Assembly: GCA_902773455.1 (NCBI GenBank)
Contig: CACYEW010000199.1
Coordinates: 1-16,547 of the forward strand
From: an uncultured Ruminococcus sp.
Lineage (GTDB): Bacteria > Bacillota > Clostridia > Oscillospirales > CAG-272
Length of the DNA: 16,547 nt
Reading direction: 5' to 3'
The position numbers were made by a program, and so were the translations under genes. The notes under the pieces are model-generated. The model was not told the DNA's origin. It saw only the letters and a list, made by a program, of their open reading frames with translations, and made no database searches. Below are positions 6,118-14,342 of the stretch, piece after piece (the first letter of the stretch is position 1; each line of letters begins with the position of its first letter).

Positions 6118-8000
6118 CAGCAGAGCTTCATATCTATTCTCGTCGAATAAACGGAAACGTCCTTGCCGTCAAACGCGATCCTTACGCTGCCGGAAAGATC
6201 GGCGTCGGCGTTGATCAGAAGCGTCTGACCGTCTTCCGTCTGCACCATAGCGTACTTCGCGCTGCCGTAATCGAGCATCTCGCATACGTTCACGTCGAGA
6301 CCGCTTTCGCCGCTTTCGGCGATACGTATCTTATCTCTGTCGACCGTGTAGCGGTATACGTAATCGTAGCAGCGGTCTTTATCTATCGAATTTATCTTAT
6401 AGCCTTTTTCTTTTTCGGCTTCGATCGAGTATTCGCCTATGTTATAGTAGAAGCGGAGCACCCTCTCGCCGTTTTCGCGCGTCTCTTTCTTGGAGAAACG
6501 ACCCTCGAACGATACCTCGGAGCCGATCGGCGTCATGACTTCCGTACCGTTTACTTTCACGGTTATCTTGTCGTACAGTATCGAAAATCCGTAGGATTCG
6601 CCTGCCGCAACGTCGTCGCCGACGAGAGCGAACAGATAATCCTCGCCGTTTTGCAGATAAGCGAGATTTTTGCCGTCGACGTTTTCGATCTTTGCGACGC
6701 GAAGAACGAAATCACCGCCGCTCACTATCGCTTCGGGCGGTACGATGAGATCAGCCGCGCCGGAGCTTACGGCTTTGCTGATCGCGTCGGGCAGACGTAC
6801 CGACGTTCCGAGCGCGTTTATACGGCCTTCCGATATCAGCGCGGGGATCGTATTGTAAAGCGGTATCTTATGTATGAGCGTTATTTCCGTCTCTTTATCG
6901 AAGAAATGGAGTTTGTTCAGCTTCGGATGCGCGTAAACCACGTCGCCGACCGAAAGATCGTCGCGGTCTACGAGCTTGACGACGATGGCTCTGCCCTCGT
7001 CCTTCAGGCTGAATTCTCCCAGGCTGTCGCCTATCTTACCGTAGATTATGGTCTCGTTTCCGAGCCGTTCTATGCCGGTGACGATGAATTTCAGACCGTT
7101 TTCGTCGTCGTTCACTTCTATATGCTCGGGGCGTATACCGAATATGACCGGCTTTTCGCCGTCAAGATATCCGCCGTTCATTTTGGATACGGCTTCGTAC
7201 GGAACGTCTATGCTGTCGCCGTTCGGAAAGCCTACCGTCACCTTGTCGTGATCTCTTTTCAGCGTCACGTCGAAGAAATTCATCTGCGGAGTGCCTATGA
7301 AGCCCGCGACGAATTTGTTGTACGGGGAATTGTAGAGGTTCATCGGCGTGTCTATCTGCTGGACGTATCCGAGCTTCATGACGACGATCCTCGTGCCCAT
7401 CGTCATGGCTTCCACCTGGTCGTGCGTAACGTAAATGAACGTGGTGTTCAGGCTCTTATGAAGAGCGGTTATCTCGGAACGCATCGTTGCGCGGAGCTTC
7501 GCGTCGAGGTTTGATAACGGTTCGTCGAGCAGGAATACCTTCGGGTCGCGCACGAGCGCGCGTCCGAGAGCGACGCGCTGGCGCTGACCGCCGCTCATCT
7601 GCTTCGGCTTGCGGTCGAGATAGTCGACGATATCGAGCATCTGCGCCGCTTTCATCACCCGTTCTTTTATTTCCGCCTCGGGCATTTTGCGGTTTCTGAG
7701 TCCGAAAGCCATATTCTCGTACACCGACATGTGCGGGTACAGAGCGTAGCTCTGGAACACCATAGCGATATCGCGGTCCTTTGGCTCCATATCGTTGACG
7801 AGCGTGTCGCCGATAAACAGATCGCCCGCGGTTATCGTTTCAAGTCCGGCGATCATCCGGAGCGTGGTGGATTTACCGCATCCGGAAGGTCCGACAAAAA
7901 CGATGAATTCCCGATCGGCGATGTCTATTGAAAAATCGTTCACAGCTTTGTGACCGTTATCATAGACCTTGTAGATATGGGAAAGTTTCAGGTTTGCCAT
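6117..8000 (-). CDS. malK: ABC transporter ATPase, MalK/UgpC type, with long C-terminal extension
   Basis: A 627-residue ATPase expected to energise sugar uptake with the MalF/G pair. All nucleotide-binding motifs are intact: Walker A GPSGCGKST (37-45), Q-loop Gln83, signature MSGGQ (135-139), Walker B FLLDE with catalytic Glu160, D-loop SNLD (163-166) and switch His193. Residues 235-367 look like the usual MalK regulatory region, including GIRPEHIEV at 288-296. Typical MalK proteins end near residue 370; this one has about 255 further residues. Stretches in the extension (around 455-485 and 570-627) again read like TOBE/OB-fold strands, suggesting a second copy of the regulatory region. A GGAGGA ribosome site lies 12 nt before the ATG inside a possible hairpin, and an in-frame TAG upstream rules out an earlier start. 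It shares one base with the RDD gene. Confidence 0.92.
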   Translation of the reverse strand: MANLKLSHIYKVYDNGHKAVNDFSIDIADREFIVFVGPSGCGKSTTLRMIAGLETITAGDLFIGDTLVNDMEPKDRDIAMVFQSYALYPHMSVYENMAFGLRNRKMPEAEIKERVMKAAQMLDIVDYLDRKPKQMSGGQRQRVALGRALVRDPKVFLLDEPLSNLDAKLRATMRSEITALHKSLNTTFIYVTHDQVEAMTMGTRIVVMKLGYVQQIDTPMNLYNSPYNKFVAGFIGTPQMNFFDVTLKRDHDKVTVGFPNGDSIDVPYEAVSKMNGGYLDGEKPVIFGIRPEHIEVNDDENGLKFIVTGIERLGNETIIYGKIGDSLGEFSLKDEGRAIVVKLVDRDDLSVGDVVYAHPKLNKLHFFDKETEITLIHKIPLYNTIPALISEGRINALGTSVRLPDAISKAVSSGAADLIVPPEAIVSGGDFVLRVAKIENVDGKNLAYLQNGEDYLFALVGDDVAAGESYGFSILYDKITVKVNGTEVMTPIGSEVSFEGRFSKKETRENGERVLRFYYNIGEYSIEAEKEKGYKINSIDKDRCYDYVYRYTVDRDKIRIAESGESGLDVNVCEMLDYGSAKYAMVQTEDGQTLLINADADLSGSVRIAFDGKDVSVYSTRIDMKLC

Positions 8001-8027
8001 ATTGTTCTATTGTCCTCCAAACAATAT
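7999..8027 (-). promoter_or_regulatory. Inverted repeat with the malK ribosome site in its loop
   Basis: Minus-strand arms ATATTGTT (8020-8027) and AACAATAT (7999-8006) can pair as an 8-bp stem. The 13-nt loop carries GGAGGA (8013-8018). The 3' arm runs into the first two bases of the malK ATG. The structure could tune malK translation and may compensate for the unusually long 12-nt spacer. Inference from sequence only. Confidence 0.4.
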
Positions 8028-8032
8028 TATTT

Positions 8033-8446
8033 TCAAGTGAAATCAACTCCGGCTTCGTCAAGGCAGTGTATGACGTCGCCGATATGCGTAAGCTTTGCGT
8101 TCATCGTGGCCGTTTTGTTGTTTTTCTTATCGAAAACGGTATAAAGATCGTCGGCAAAGGTTATTCTGCCTATATCTTTTACCGGTATCGAGCTTTTCTT
8201 GAACAGATACGACGTATAAAGCACGCCGTCGTCTATATATACTCTGTCCGTTACCATGGCGAACAGCACCGCCGCGGCGGCGAGAGTCATCACGGAAAAC
8301 ATGATCCCCGCAAACACCGCAAGACCGTCGCCCCTGCCGAGCGCGAACAGAAGCACCGTAGTTGCGAGACCGGCGGCGAGCGCGGTCAGCGTGAAAAAGA
8401 ACGGACCTTTATCTACCTCCGTACCGACCTGCCCTTTTCTGAACAT
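8033..8446 (-). CDS. Small membrane protein with a PH-like (DUF304-type) tail
   Basis: A 137-residue protein with two hydrophobic segments (about 17-36 and 42-65) and a cytoplasmic or surface tail of about 70 residues. The tail begins TDRVYIDDGVLY and continues with IPVKDIGRITF. This pattern of a short strand, a turn, then IP-x-x-DI is typical of bacterial PH-like domains found in small membrane proteins. Assignment to that group is tentative. The gene starts one base after the pullulanase stop and ends 32 nt before the malK ATG, so it is an integral operon member. No catalytic motif is visible. The function is unknown; a membrane-associated accessory role for the surface enzymes or transporter is only a suggestion from position. 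Confidence 0.7.
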   Translation of the reverse strand: MFRKGQVGTEVDKGPFFFTLTALAAGLATTVLLFALGRGDGLAVFAGIMFSVMTLAAAAVLFAMVTDRVYIDDGVLYTSYLFKKSSIPVKDIGRITFADDLYTVFDKKNNKTATMNAKLTHIGDVIHCLDEAGVDFT

Positions 8447-8447
8447 T

Positions 8448-11213
8448 TCAGTTCACCTTTTTCAGTACGACGGATTCGTTCGTCAAAAGGCTGATCTCGT
8501 TCGATACCTCGCCGTATTCGCTTCTTACGTTTGAATAAAGTATCTCGTACGTTCCGTCAAGCGGGAGCGCGCCGCCGTTTACCGTATGTACGACTTTGAG
8601 ACCGTCGACCGTGAATCTTATGATGCCGTTATCGAAAGCGGCGTCTTTCAGCTTTTCTTTGATCTCAGATCTCGAAGAGAGACGGAGCTGATCCGTAACG
8701 TTTCTGAGCGCTATGAGTTCTTTTACTTTTTCGAACGTATCGAGGTGTTTTACTTTAAGCGAATAATCCATCGCGTTCACAAAGTCGCCCGAGATATACG
8801 AGTTGCCGTCGTATTTACCGGTGGAATCGTCATACTTGCTTCTCATGAAATCCTCGCCCTCCTGGATGAAAGGAACGCCCTCGGAAAGGAATACCATGGA
8901 TTCCGCCTGCGTATATGCCGCGGGCAGTCTTTCTTCGCCCATGGTCTGCGCGAGCTGATCGTATAACGTATAATTGTCGTGGCACGAGGCGTAATTTATC
9001 ACAAGATCCGGATCGATCGCCTCCGCCTTTACCGTGCCTTTGGAAAATCTGCCTTCAAGACACATCGCTATTATCGAAGCGTTGGTCGTATCGCCCTGAA
9101 CGTAACCCTTGCCGGGGCTGTTTTCGCCGCGGATCGCGTTTCTGATAACGTCGTTGAACGCGCCGACGAGCACGCCGGAGCCGGAGAAATAATCCTGCGC
9201 GAGCGATTCCTGCACGGTCATCTGCTCTTTGAGCTTGTTTTCGCTGCTGCCCGATCTGAGCTTCGTCGTACCGCCTGCCCACGGCTCGCCGTAGATCATC
9301 ACGTTCGGGTACAGCGCGGAGCAGTCCTTATATATATCGATCATCGTCTGATTGTCGATAAGTCCCATAAGGTCGAATCTGAAGCCGGAGAGATGATATT
9401 CGTCTATCCAGAATCTGCACGATTCTCTGAAGAACTTATTCACCATATAACGCTCGGAGGCAAGCTCGTTGCCGCAGCCGGAGCCGTTATAAAACGCGCC
9501 GTTCGCTCTCGTTCTGTAATAGTAATACGGAACGAGCAGGTTGAAGTTCGAATTCTCGGACGGTCCCGTATGGTTATAAACGACGTCCATATTTATCGAG
9601 ATCCCGGCGTCGTGCAGCGCCTTTACCATCGTTTTGAATTCTTTTATCCTGTTGTAACCGTCGTAAGGATCCGTGCTGTAGCTGCCCTCGAGCACGTTGT
9701 AGTTAAGCGGATCGTAGCCCCAGTTGTAATTCTCGGCGGACATTTGGGCGGGCGTTTTCGTTTCGTCGACCGAAACGTAATCGTAAAACGGCTGTATCTG
9801 CACGTGCGTGACGCCGAGCTCCTTCAGATGATCGAGACCCGTTTTTACGGTGACTCCGTTTTCGGTATACGTCGTACCCGTCTCAGCGAGGCCGAGGAAT
9901 TTGCCTCTGTACCGTTCGGTAACGCCGCTCGTCGGGCTTATCGTCATATCGCGGACGTGTATCTCGTATATAGAGGCGTCGACGTTATTGCCGTTAAAGG
10001 GTCTTTTATCGGAATTCCATCCGTCGATCTGCGAATTGAGCTTCGTGAAATTGACTATCATACCGCGTCTGCCGTTTATGCCCGCGCTCTTCGCGTACGG
10101 ATCGACCACCTCGTTCGTGCCCTTTGAATTCGTGACGGTGTAAGTGTAATACTTGCCGTCAAGATCCTCGTTTGCGGTATAGGAGAACACGCCCTTTTCG
10201 CCTTTGACCATATCGAACGAAGCGTAAGGCGAGGTCTCGGTCATATAGTTTCCCGTATTGTAAAGGTTCACGGTGAGCTTCGTACTTGTCGGCGCCCAGA
10301 CCTTGAACGTGGTCTTCGAGGCGTTTGCCTCGTCGTCGAAGGTGACGCCGAGGTCGTCTTTGTCATACGCGTATTTCTGATCGAATTCTTCCGTATCGAA
10401 GTAATTTGTAAACATAAGCCCAACTTTGTTTATCCAGGCGGGGTCGAAACGGTAGCTTACCGTCACCACGTCCGAAATATCTATATCTTTATTCAGGGTC
10501 AGATCGACTTTTTTAAGAGACGGGTCGTACTCGCCCATTGAAAATCCCGTATACTCTTCTCCGTTTATATCTATGTAAAATCTCGGCCTGTAAGATCTGA
10601 ATTCGTTTGATAACGGTTTGAAATATACGCTTACCGTCTTCGAGCTTTTCAGCATCGCATAGCTGACTATGGATTTGCAGGCGTTCTCCATACTGTCGAA
10701 GACCGTGGATTCAGCCGTTCTCACGTAAACGTCCTGCAAGCCTCCGGGCGACGTTTCGTTTATATCTATCGATCTGTCGCCGTCGGGATCCTTCGTCCAC
10801 GTTTCGGTCCTGACGATGAAGCCGAGCTTGTCTATCGGTTTTCCGTCCGCTATGACGTTCAGATCGAGATCGGCGTAAACGCCGTAATCGTCGTAACCGG
10901 TGAACTCGTACGCCGCGCCGCTGCCGCCGTTCGTCATATCCCACGCCCAGACGTTCCACGGCTGATAGCAGCTTCTGTCGTTATTCGTATCGTCGTTTCT
11001 TCTGTAATGAAGACGTACGGTCTTCGTTGCCTGCGGCGGCATCGAAGCGTGATCCGTTTCGTCCTTTGCGTATTTGCTTATCACGTCGCCCGCTGGTATG
11101 AGCTGTATCGGTATATCGTCGGGTCCCTCGTCTTTACCGGAGCATCCTCCGAGCAAAAGAGTCAGAATGAACAGGCAGCACAGTAATATACTCGTTATTT
11201 TTATCTTTTTCAT
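8448..11213 (-). CDS. pulA: Type I pullulanase lipoprotein (GH13)
   Basis: A 921-residue surface enzyme expected to hydrolyse alpha-1,6 bonds in pullulan, amylopectin and branched dextrins. The signal peptide ends in LGGC with Cys24, so it is lipid-anchored. A CBM41-type starch-binding module spans about 64-165 (start TVRLHYRR, later DGDRSIDI). A beta-sandwich linker region lies at about 190-285 and a CBM48 at about 290-375. The (beta/alpha)8 domain carries the pullulanase signature YNWGYDP (496-502), region I DVVYNH (543-548), nucleophile Asp614 in GFRFD, acid/base Glu643 in YGEPW, and Asp746 in CHDN. A C-terminal beta domain completes it; the length is normal for type I pullulanases. The ribosome site is weak (AAGGGA) and the gap after the amylase stop is 15 nt. 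Family assignment is firm; substrate preference is inferred. Confidence 0.95.
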   Translation of the reverse strand: MKKIKITSILLCCLFILTLLLGGCSGKDEGPDDIPIQLIPAGDVISKYAKDETDHASMPPQATKTVRLHYRRNDDTNNDRSCYQPWNVWAWDMTNGGSGAAYEFTGYDDYGVYADLDLNVIADGKPIDKLGFIVRTETWTKDPDGDRSIDINETSPGGLQDVYVRTAESTVFDSMENACKSIVSYAMLKSSKTVSVYFKPLSNEFRSYRPRFYIDINGEEYTGFSMGEYDPSLKKVDLTLNKDIDISDVVTVSYRFDPAWINKVGLMFTNYFDTEEFDQKYAYDKDDLGVTFDDEANASKTTFKVWAPTSTKLTVNLYNTGNYMTETSPYASFDMVKGEKGVFSYTANEDLDGKYYTYTVTNSKGTNEVVDPYAKSAGINGRRGMIVNFTKLNSQIDGWNSDKRPFNGNNVDASIYEIHVRDMTISPTSGVTERYRGKFLGLAETGTTYTENGVTVKTGLDHLKELGVTHVQIQPFYDYVSVDETKTPAQMSAENYNWGYDPLNYNVLEGSYSTDPYDGYNRIKEFKTMVKALHDAGISINMDVVYNHTGPSENSNFNLLVPYYYYRTRANGAFYNGSGCGNELASERYMVNKFFRESCRFWIDEYHLSGFRFDLMGLIDNQTMIDIYKDCSALYPNVMIYGEPWAGGTTKLRSGSSENKLKEQMTVQESLAQDYFSGSGVLVGAFNDVIRNAIRGENSPGKGYVQGDTTNASIIAMCLEGRFSKGTVKAEAIDPDLVINYASCHDNYTLYDQLAQTMGEERLPAAYTQAESMVFLSEGVPFIQEGEDFMRSKYDDSTGKYDGNSYISGDFVNAMDYSLKVKHLDTFEKVKELIALRNVTDQLRLSSRSEIKEKLKDAAFDNGIIRFTVDGLKVVHTVNGGALPLDGTYEILYSNVRSEYGEVSNEISLLTNESVVLKKVN

Positions 11214-11228
11214 TTCTTTTTTCCCTTA

Positions 11229-13229
11229 TTAAAATCCCGCCATATCGACGAATCCCGCCTTGAGCGCTTCGCCTTTTATATCGGTGCTTTGCTTTATAAC
11301 GTTCGGATCCCAGTTGTTGATATCGCTCACCTCGTAGCCCTTTTCGAACGCGGCTATGAGAAAGCCTTCCATTCCCTTCGTATCGACGAGCAGAACTCCG
11401 TCCTCCACCGTGTAATCCCTGCTCCAGCGGCCGGGCGACCAGCTCCATATATAGAGCTCGTACGTTCCGTCGAGATATTTGCGGTCGAGATTTATCACGT
11501 TGAAAAGCTCGCCTTTCAGTTCTACCTGCTTATATGTAAACGTGCGTTCGTACACGTTGTTTCCGTTTTTGAGATATACCGAAAGAACGCATTCCCCGTT
11601 TTTGACGTGATCCGACACGGTCACGTCGGCTGCGCCGTTTATTTCGGTCTTTTTATCCTCGCCGTTGAGTGTGTAATACGCTTCTTTTGCGTTTTTCGCG
11701 CTGACTGTCACGGTCTTTGCCCCGGCGAAAGAGCAGTCGCGGTCGGAAATGTCGAGCTCGGGATGAAGGTCCTTCGTGCGCGTGAGCACGGCTATGCCGT
11801 TCGCCTCGAATTTTATATACGCTTTATGATCGTATACCGTCGCTTTGCTGCCCGTGAGCGCGTCGTAATAATTGCCGTTTTCAAGATGCGGCACCGATAC
11901 CGTAACGGTCGCGTTTACGTCGACCGCGCCGAGATCGAGTATGAGAGCGCCCTGATCGCCCTCTTTGATCTTTTCATTTACGTAGCAGCTTCCGTCCGCC
12001 GATTCGTAGCATTCCGCGTCGTAAAATCTGTTGTGAAAGCGGTTTACCGACGCGACGTACTGACTTTCGTAAGCGTAAGAGCCTATCTGACCGACCGTAA
12101 GCTCATCCGTAGGTCTGGCAAGATACAGTCCGCCGAGATCTTTTTTCGCGGCTATTACCGACCAGATCTTCGCTACTCTGATATGCGAATAATGAGCGCT
12201 CGCCGTTACGAATTCGTCGTGGCTTTCGACCCACGCGATCAGCTGCTTCGGATCGTTCGTTTTCAGCTTCGCGCCGGCCATTGCCGACGGATCCTTCTGC
12301 GTGAGCGCGTTTTTGAGCTGATTGCCGAAATTATCGTCCGTTATACGCATCAGACCCGTATAGTCGGAAAGATTCCTGCCGGCGGGATTTCCGAGTATTT
12401 CCCCGTAGACGTAGAGGTCTTTTCCGTTTTTTTCTTTACAGTATTTCTTTGCTTCCCCTACGGTATTTTCCCAGAAGCTGCTCGGGTAATCCGGGTCGGA
12501 AGACGTTTCGATATGCTTTGCGGCGTCGAATCTGAAACCGTCGATACCGATATCGATACATTCTTTGAGCAGGCTCAGCACCCTGCCCTGAACGTAAGGA
12601 TTCGAGGTGTTCAGGTCGGGGAGGTTCCCGTACGCGTAATACTGCGTATCGGAGCCCGAGCCGGACGCGTTTTTGTTGTGGTGGAAGGTCACACCGTTGC
12701 CGTCTTTATCGGCGTTTCTGTTGTTGTAAAGCACGGGTTCGTACGCTTCCACGAGAGGCGATACCGTCGGTGTTCCGTCCGGTTCCTTGCCCTCGTCGTC
12801 CGTTGTCGCCAGATGGTTCGCAACGATGTCGGCAAGTATGCAGATACCGAGGCTCTCCGCCTTATCGCAAAGCTCTTTCAGATCTTCTCTCGTTCCGAGG
12901 CTCGACTGTTCTCCAATGCTCATGCTGAGCGGCTGATAGAACGCCCACCACGAAGCGCCGCCGCTTTTCGGCTGCTGTACCGGCATCGTGAGCACGTTTT
13001 TGAAGCCGGCGTTCTTTATGCTTTCAAGGTTCGACGTTATCTGCTTATAAGTCCAGTTGAACGCGTGAAGAGTCAGCCCGTCCTCCGCGTTATCCGGAAG
13101 AGCGTCCGTATAATCATCCTGAAAATCCTCAAATTCCGGGATCTTTGTACCGCACGAAAACAAATTCGGCAAAAGTACAAGCAAAAAAGCCGCGCATAAC
13201 ACAGCGCACACCGTTTTTTTCAGTTTCAT
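11229..13229 (-). CDS. amyE: Extracellular alpha-amylase lipoprotein (GH13, AmyE-like) with C-terminal starch-binding module
   Basis: A 666-residue endo-acting alpha-amylase expected to cut alpha-1,4 bonds of starch at the cell surface. The signal peptide ends in LFSC with Cys26. The catalytic domain resembles Bacillus subtilis AmyE (GH13_28): LTLHAFNW at 52-59, region I DIVANH (134-139), nucleophile Asp235 in GFRFDAAKHIE, acid/base Glu277 in YGEIL, and transition-state Asp338 in WVESHD, with AVNRFHN-like SVNRFHN at 394-400. A beta domain follows to about 485. An Ig/FN3-like module with YYTLNG lies at about 500-568, and a C-terminal Trp-rich module at about 575-660 is probably CBM26, as in AmyE. 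GGAGGG (13237-13242) lies 7 nt before the ATG. Unlike secreted AmyE, this enzyme is predicted to be lipid-anchored. A strong hairpin separates it from the preceding gene. Confidence 0.95.
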   Translation of the reverse strand: MKLKKTVCAVLCAAFLLVLLPNLFSCGTKIPEFEDFQDDYTDALPDNAEDGLTLHAFNWTYKQITSNLESIKNAGFKNVLTMPVQQPKSGGASWWAFYQPLSMSIGEQSSLGTREDLKELCDKAESLGICILADIVANHLATTDDEGKEPDGTPTVSPLVEAYEPVLYNNRNADKDGNGVTFHHNKNASGSGSDTQYYAYGNLPDLNTSNPYVQGRVLSLLKECIDIGIDGFRFDAAKHIETSSDPDYPSSFWENTVGEAKKYCKEKNGKDLYVYGEILGNPAGRNLSDYTGLMRITDDNFGNQLKNALTQKDPSAMAGAKLKTNDPKQLIAWVESHDEFVTASAHYSHIRVAKIWSVIAAKKDLGGLYLARPTDELTVGQIGSYAYESQYVASVNRFHNRFYDAECYESADGSCYVNEKIKEGDQGALILDLGAVDVNATVTVSVPHLENGNYYDALTGSKATVYDHKAYIKFEANGIAVLTRTKDLHPELDISDRDCSFAGAKTVTVSAKNAKEAYYTLNGEDKKTEINGAADVTVSDHVKNGECVLSVYLKNGNNVYERTFTYKQVELKGELFNVINLDRKYLDGTYELYIWSWSPGRWSRDYTVEDGVLLVDTKGMEGFLIAAFEKGYEVSDINNWDPNVIKQSTDIKGEALKAGFVDMAGF

Positions 13230-13259
13230 ATGATCGCCCTCCGTTCGTTTTCAAGTAAA

Positions 13260-13291
13260 GCAAGGAGGCTTTGAATATAAAGCCCCCTTGC
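13260..13291 (-). terminator. Intercistronic hairpin between the starch-binding lipoprotein and amylase genes
   Basis: Minus-strand 13-bp stem with one G-U pair (5' arm begins GCAAGGGGGC, 3' arm ends CCTCCTTGC) and a 6-nt loop, followed by TTTACTT. It lies 15 nt after the stop of the first gene and 30 nt before the amylase ATG. The weak T-run suggests partial termination or mRNA end protection rather than full termination, giving more of the first product than of the downstream enzymes. Confidence 0.65.
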
Positions 13292-13306
13292 AGTTTAACA
13301 AGACTT

Positions 13307-14275
13307 TTATTTTGCGGCTGCGGTAACGGTTCCGTTGCCCTGAGCGTCGAATTCGATGGTAACGACGTACGTGCCGTCGGCTTCGACCGTCATATTTCCG
13401 CCGTCTTTGCCCCAGTTGTTGTCCCAGGCGCCGTCAGCGCGGACCTTGAATTCCTTGCCGGCTTTGAGTTCGACTTCGGCGGTCCACTTGTTGTCGCCCG
13501 CGGAGGTCATGGCTGCAAAGTCATGATCCCAGCTGTTGCCTTCAAAGTCGCCGATGATGCCGTACGTATGATCGGCGGCTACCCACGTTTTGATCTCTTC
13601 GTATGCGATGCCTTCCTTCTTTTCCTTGAGAACGAGGCCTACGCCGTAACCGGGCTGACCCGCCGCGGAAGCGTTCTTATACTGAGCTATAACGAGCGTA
13701 TACAGGCCCGGGCCGCCGATAACGACGGGGTTGGAATCCCATGCGAAGCCGTTAGCGTCTTTCTCTTCCTGCCATACCGGATAGAATACGGTCTTGGGAG
13801 TCAGAGATTCGGCGTATGCCGTATGCGGGTCGGAGATCCACTGGGCTTCCGAAAAGACTTTCTTGTCGCCGTCAACTTCGGAATCGCACTGAGCGATCTT
13901 GAAGCAGTACGAACCGTTCGCTTTGTAAAGTACGCCGTCGATCAGGCAGTTGGAAGACCATGTCGCATCGTTCGTACCGAATATAAGATCGGTCGTATAC
14001 AGATATTTTACTTCTTTCGCCGAAAGAGCGTCGTAGAGTTCGGCGCTGATCGCTTTTACGTCTTCAAGCGCTATGGCTTTCAGAGCGGATTTTTCATAAA
14101 GCGACGCGTCTTTGCCGTTCCAGCCGTTCTGCGTTCCGTCTGCGAGCAGGAACTGACCGTGAGCTACCCACAGCTCGTGCGTTTTGTCGGCAAGCGGTTC
14201 AGCCGGCTTTTGTGTGCACGCCGCGAACGAGAGGATCAGTACAGCGGCAAGCAGCAGTGTCAATACTTTTTTCAT
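13307..14275 (-). CDS. Predicted surface starch-binding lipoprotein
   Basis: A 322-residue lipoprotein (signal peptide ending FAAC, Cys20) and first gene of the operon. The C-terminal 95 residues (about 230-322) resemble SusE/SusF-type and pullulanase X25-type starch-binding modules: a TYGIIGDFEGNSWD opening strand, NKWTAEVEL, AGKEFKVRADGAWDNNWG, then GTYVVTIEFD. Trp249, Trp264, Trp284 and Trp288 are candidate sugar-stacking residues. Residues 30-225 are aromatic-rich and mostly beta by appearance; I recognise no family, and it might be a second binding module. There is no catalytic signature and the protein does not look like an ABC solute-binding protein. GGAG lies 8 nt before the ATG. As first gene, upstream of a partial-terminator hairpin, it should be the most abundant product. 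Starch binding is inferred from the module and the neighbours. Confidence 0.75.
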   Translation of the reverse strand: MKKVLTLLLAAVLILSFAACTQKPAEPLADKTHELWVAHGQFLLADGTQNGWNGKDASLYEKSALKAIALEDVKAISAELYDALSAKEVKYLYTTDLIFGTNDATWSSNCLIDGVLYKANGSYCFKIAQCDSEVDGDKKVFSEAQWISDPHTAYAESLTPKTVFYPVWQEEKDANGFAWDSNPVVIGGPGLYTLVIAQYKNASAAGQPGYGVGLVLKEKKEGIAYEEIKTWVAADHTYGIIGDFEGNSWDHDFAAMTSAGDNKWTAEVELKAGKEFKVRADGAWDNNWGKDGGNMTVEADGTYVVTIEFDAQGNGTVTAAAK

Positions 14276-14297
14276 GGTGTTTTCTCCTTCTTTTTTT

Positions 14298-14316
14298 ATC
14301 TCCCTTTTCCGGAGAT
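14298..14316 (-). promoter_or_regulatory. Leader hairpin just upstream of the first operon ribosome site
   Basis: ATCTCC and GGAGAT arms with a 7-nt loop lie in the predicted 5' leader, ending 9 nt before the GGAG ribosome site of the starch-binding lipoprotein gene. It may stabilise the mRNA or affect translation. Weak evidence. Confidence 0.35.
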
Positions 14317-14342
14317 ATTGATTTGAATGTTGTTTGCGTTTC

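Noticed and set aside
6069..7514. 481-codon plus-strand frame opposite malK
   Set aside because: It is antisense to a well-conserved ATPase, has low-complexity basic composition and no recognisable motif.
8979..10127. 382-codon plus-strand frame opposite the pullulanase
   Set aside because: Shadow of the pullulanase catalytic region on the other strand.
10765..10800. Dockerin-like calcium motif (DPDGDRSIDI) in the pullulanase
   Set aside because: It falls within the CBM41-type module, where similar acidic sequence is usual, and there is no second dockerin repeat.
11289..13199. Long plus-strand open frame (636 codons) opposite the amylase gene
   Set aside because: The minus strand encodes a complete AmyE-like amylase with all catalytic motifs. 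The plus-strand translation is Arg/Val-rich with no domain, as expected for an antisense frame in a GC-rich gene. No ribosome site or promoter precedes it.
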